Source: Craspedostauros australis (Eukaryota > Bacillariophyta > Bacillariophyceae > Mastogloiales > Achnanthaceae). Taken from it: a DNA stretch of 64,000 nucleotides. Within the stretch, counting starts at the first letter, position 1; each line of letters opens with the position of its first letter. The DNA lies in NCBI GenBank assembly GCA_026770025.1, contig JAMXDE010000009.1:1091001-1155000 (forward strand), in the 5' to 3' direction. Shown here one piece after another: positions 61,181-64,000 of the stretch. The position numbers and the translations under genes were made by a program. The notes beneath the pieces are model-generated. The model saw nothing but the letters and a program-made list of their open reading frames with translations. It did not search any database and was not told where the DNA came from.

Positions 61181-61747
61181 TCACATCGCATCACATCTTC
61201 TACTCATCCCATGACCAATACTCAAACGATGTCGTTCATACCAGTACCAACAATCGGCACCGCTGGTAGTATTAACATTATTCACACTATTAGCACTATT
61301 AGCACTATTATCCCTTTTAGTATTGTTGGTGCTATTGAATTGACGCTCCAATCCATCACAACAAACGATTCGCTGGAGTCTCGGCACGAACGAAACTGGG
61401 GGTACGGGTGAGAAGCAAGACCAATTGCCATGATGGATACATACTACGAGCACTCCAGAAGAGTGAGAGTACATACCGGCATGCTCAAGTAGATGCAACA
61501 GTCGGCGGATCACCCGCTCGAGCAAAGTGCCATCGAGATGGATCTTGCTTTCGCAATCCGCAACCAATTGTAGTCCTGCGCCGACATGCATCTCGCAATG
61601 GACCCAATTCGATGATCGATCGAGATGCGCCATGCACAAGCGACAGAGCAGCAGCAGTCCTGCATACTCCTCCTGCACCAGCGAACGAGTGAATGCAGGA
61701 ATACATGAATGAGTGGAATGAAACCTCCTCCAGGGAGTGGATTCCAT
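61181..61747 (-). CDS. Possible small gene or relic exon with a HATPase-like segment
   Basis: ATG-initiated minus-strand ORF of 188 residues. Residues 10-95 look protein-like (IPAFTRSLVQEEYAGLLLL, then LQLVADCESKIHLDGTLLERV and IRRLLHLLEHAG, then GVLVVCI). The D-x-x-LLxRVxxxLL...GVxVV spacing resembles the N-box region of histidine-kinase ATPase domains, but the conserved Asn is missing and no H-box or G-boxes follow. A good donor (GCCG|GTATGT, near 61476) and an acceptor (CCCCCAG, near 61400) could remove about 75 bases in frame. The remainder is Asn/Ser-rich from the 9-bp repeat. It may be a degenerate kinase fragment or chance. Confidence 0.22.
   Translation of the reverse strand: MESTPWRRFHSTHSCIPAFTRSLVQEEYAGLLLLCRLCMAHLDRSSNWVHCEMHVGAGLQLVADCESKIHLDGTLLERVIRRLLHLLEHAGMYSHSSGVLVVCIHHGNWSCFSPVPPVSFVPRLQRIVCCDGLERQFNSTNNTKRDNSANSANSVNNVNTTSGADCWYWYERHRLSIGHGMSRRCDAM
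61272..61312. repeat. 9-bp tandem repeat ACTATTAGC-like
   Basis: Four to five imperfect copies (ATTAACATT, ATTCACACT, ATTAGCACT, ATTAGCACT, ATTATCCC). Confidence 0.8.
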
Positions 61748-61860
61748 CCCTCGTCGTCTCTTCTCATCTCATCTCATAAAATCCAATCGTATTCAACAGC
61801 AACAATATCAGCACATCACAACAACAACGTACTCGCACTCGCCATCAACACATACGCTCA

Positions 61861-61886
61861 ACACCAACACCAACACCAACACCAAC
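61861..61886 (+). repeat. 6-bp repeat CACCAA in the trypsin-gene leader
   Basis: Four copies of CACCAA immediately before the ATG at 61899. Confidence 0.85.
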
Positions 61887-61898
61887 GAACGAGCAACC

Positions 61899-63528
61899 AT
61901 GAAGCTTTCATCAGCCCTTCCCATCTTCATCGCAATCATCGCGACTGCCTCAAACATCGCCGCATCGGCAACAGACCATCATCCTGCCGCCGGCCGTGAT
62001 TCCCAACATGACACCGAAGGACGCGCACTCAGAGGCGGTGCCCGGACCAACGGTTCTGCTCCGCATCATCATGATTCTCACACCAACGCGAAGAAGACCA
62101 CGCGTGGCGGAGATCGTCCAAAGAGGCATGGACATGGCAGCAGCCCAACCCACAACAAGCGCACCCACTCCATCAACGCCAACAACTATGAGACGCACAT
62201 CGTGGGAGGAAACGAGGCGACGAAGGGAGAGTACCCAGAGTTCGTCCATTGGGCCGTGGGATGCGGCGGATCGCTCATCGCACCCGACATCGTCCTCACC
62301 GCGGCACATTGCGACTCCGATCAGACCATCGGAATGGACGCTATCATCAGCGCGTACGATGAGTTCGCATGGAACCAGCCAACAGGACCCAACGCACGCA
62401 AGATCGATGACAAGCGCGTCCATCCAGACTACGCCGCCACTCAGATCAACGACATCATGCTCTTCCGTCTATCCAATCCTGCACCATCCAATGTGCCCAT
62501 GATGAAGATCAACAGCAAGTTCGGCACTCCAGGTACGGATGGCTCGGGAAATCCGCAGACCATGACGGTGATCGGTTTTGGAGACACATCGGACGGTGGC
62601 TCCCCATCGGAGACTCTGATGGAGCTGGACATCCAGCAAGTCGATACTGCGTGGTGTAACGATCAGGACAGATACAACGGACAGGTCAGCGATGAGGCGG
62701 AGTTCTGCGCTGGCTTCGTGAAGGATGGTGTCCACCAGGGTGCCAAGGACTCGTGTCAGGGTGACTCTGGTGGTCCCGTGTTTGTGGCCGAGGGTGGCGA
62801 GCGTGTCCAGGTGGGCGTGGTGTCTTGGGGTATCGGTTGTGCTCAGCAGCGATATCCTGGTGTGTATGCTCGTGTGAGCAACACGTACGACTGGATCAAG
62901 GTACGTACATCCGAGTGGGTGCATGCATGCCAATGCATGATGGAAGCATGCTCGAAGTATGGTTGAAGCATGAAAGAGTGTGGCATGGATGGTGAGTATG
63001 CAAAGATATATGGTATGATCACAACAACGAGCTCACTATTCCATTCCATTCTATTCTATTGTACTCTTCCCCACTCTCCCAATACTCGTACACCCGCAGG
63101 AGAATGCATGTGACATGTCCAAAGTACCATCCGAGCTGTGTGGCACAGGAGGTGGAAACAACGATGATGAGAATGACAACAACAACGGTGATGGTGGCGA
63201 CGATGGCGATGACAACAGCTCCTGCATCCCTGTCACGTTGAAGCTCCGCACCGATGATTTCCCAGAAGACACATCCTTCATGATGTATGACTCTCAAGAT
63301 TCGAGCACAGAGTACTGGAACGAGTCTGGCTTCATTAGGTCCAACACTGAGTATCCTGAATACAAGGCATGCGTTCCACGTGATCGCTGCACTTACTTTG
63401 ATTTCTTCGATGCCTTCGGTGATGGCATCAGCGGAGACGGCTTCACGTTGGTTGCCGACGGAAAGCAGCTGCACTCTGGTGGCAACATCGGATCGGAGGT
63501 GTTGAAGAACATTCCTGAAGGTTGCTAG
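61899..63528 (+). CDS. Secreted trypsin-type serine protease with extra C-terminal domain (two exons)
   Basis: Exons 61899-62900 and 63100-63528 join in phase 0 across a 199-base intron (AAG|GTACGT, CCCGCAG|GAG), giving 476 residues. The frame opens at 61737, but the ATG at 61899 places a signal peptide (MKLSSALPIFIAIIATA) first. Residues 25-100 are a His/Arg/Lys-rich propeptide. The S1 domain starts at IVGG (101-104); the catalytic triad is His137 (LTAAHC), Asp185 (NDIMLFRL) and Ser290 (GDSGGP). Asp284, six before Ser290, predicts trypsin-like cleavage after Lys/Arg. The residue before IVGG is His, so activation is not by a plain tryptic cut at that bond. Exon 2 adds a Cys, an Asn/Asp/Gly linker, and a 100-residue domain (VTLKLRTDDFPEDTSF, YFDFFDAFGDGISGDGFTL) of a type seen in secreted algal proteins and of unknown role. 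Confidence 0.92.
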
Positions 63529-64000
63529 AGCGAGAAAAGAGCGAGAATGGAGAGAATAGAGAGGATGGATTGCATGTGAGACAACGGAGCGGTCTTTTGT
63601 AATGTCAATAGCAACAGCAACAGCAACGACAATGGCAGCATTATGCAATCCTCCTCTTCCAAGTACGCGTGTTCCACAATAGAGTAGTCGCAGAAAAACC
63701 AATCGGAGCATGGTTGCTAGTAGTACTACACTCCAGAATGTAGGATCGTGTATCGCAACAACCATCGATTGCTTGTCGTGTACTCACGCGGATGTACCAT
63801 CACCGTTCGAATTGTGGAACACGTACGGACGACCGCAGTTGCTTGTGCTGACGCGGGTAGAAGCAAAGCACGAGAGGAATGATAGGGCACGCCAGATCAG
63901 GGAGCGAAGTGTTGCCACCCAATGAGCTGCGATGATGGCTGGTTGTGAGAAAGTGGGAGTTTGTTGTTGATGGATTGTGTTTGTGGGGGGAGTTGGATGG
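63529..64000. other. Downstream of the trypsin gene, to window end
   Basis: About 470 bases with a short AGCAACAGCAACAGCAACGAC patch near 63611. No gene was recognised; a gene entering from the right could begin just outside. Confidence 0.5.

Larger units (their letters stand above)
60264..61898. other. Intergenic 1.6 kb between divergent peroxiredoxin-like and trypsin genes
   Basis: Holds both promoters and leaders. A minus-strand ORF at 61747-61181 is called separately as possible. Repeats lie at 61272-61312 and 61861-61886. No other coding signal was recognised. Confidence 0.5.

Noticed and set aside
9981-63090. Recurrent ACTCGTA/TACGAGT heptamer in intergenic and intron DNA
   Set aside because: I counted about 12 copies by eye against roughly 8 expected by chance on both strands, which is not convincing. 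A proper k-mer count would decide.

Overview
This window is nuclear DNA from a eukaryotic alga, most probably a diatom or close photosynthetic stramenopile. The case rests on GT-AG introns in seven genes (141 to 1453 bases), on two proteins whose N-termini look like secondary-plastid presequences (one with an S-G-A-F cleavage context followed by a twin-arginine lumen signal), on secreted proteins with Pro/Thr spacers typical of diatoms, and on a degenerate Ty1/copia element of the kind described from diatoms. No bacterial operon logic applies. Genes sit on both strands, mostly one promoter each, with several divergent pairs. No tRNA, rRNA or CRISPR was recognised.

Layout. 1-2903 (-): broken copia element, cut by the window edge. 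4377-5113 (+): DPY-30-like COMPASS subunit with a Gln-rich N-terminus. 6445-7832 (-): canonical calmodulin, three exons. 9032-9604 (+): small two-helix membrane protein. 10123-12359 (-): PGM2-type phosphoglucomutase. 13385-15607 (+): a second four-EF-hand protein sharing its first intron position with calmodulin. 16042-17655 (-) and 18154-19404 (+): divergent pair, a TcdA/Tcd-type E1-like enzyme and a CWC16/CCDC130-type splicing factor. 19578-21194 (-): Ser/Asp- and Lys/Arg-rich TPR protein. 22624-25152 (-): RMI1-like genome-stability protein. 25982-27235 (+): HAD-like protein. 27403-29208 (-): AFG1-type mitochondrial ATPase. 30962-33445 (+): arrestin-fold protein with a C-terminal DUF4476-like region. 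34861-36516 (+): very acidic single-pass membrane protein with a DNRLRE-like ectodomain. 36931-40143 (-): PPR protein. 40694-41574 (+): organellar nucleoside diphosphate kinase. 42004-44414 (-): PIG-A, four exons. 44647-46311 (-): GT8-like glycosyltransferase. 46881-47375 (+) and 47817-48728 (-): two putative plastid proteins. 49387-50796 (+): GT61-like glycosyltransferase. 52774-55173 (-): secretory FAD/NAD-binding protein. 55702-58308 (-): secreted Cys-rich duplicated repeat protein. 59688-60263 (-): peroxiredoxin-like protein. 61899-63528 (+): secreted trypsin-type protease with an extra C-terminal domain.

The genes do not form one pathway. Themes recur: calcium sensing (two calmodulin-family genes), RNA and chromatin work (DPY-30, CCDC130, TPR/RS-like protein, Tcd, PPR, RMI1), organelle function (AFG1, NDK, PPR, two plastid proteins), and the secretory pathway and cell surface (PIG-A, two glycosyltransferases, acidic DNRLRE protein, Cys-rich protein, protease). 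The least described parts are the acidic DNRLRE membrane protein, the duplicated Cys-rich secreted protein, the arrestin-DUF4476 fusion, the FAD protein and a possible relic kinase-like exon at about 61.2-61.75 kb. Gene models were built by eye; splice sites were chosen by GT-AG consensus and reading-frame continuity.
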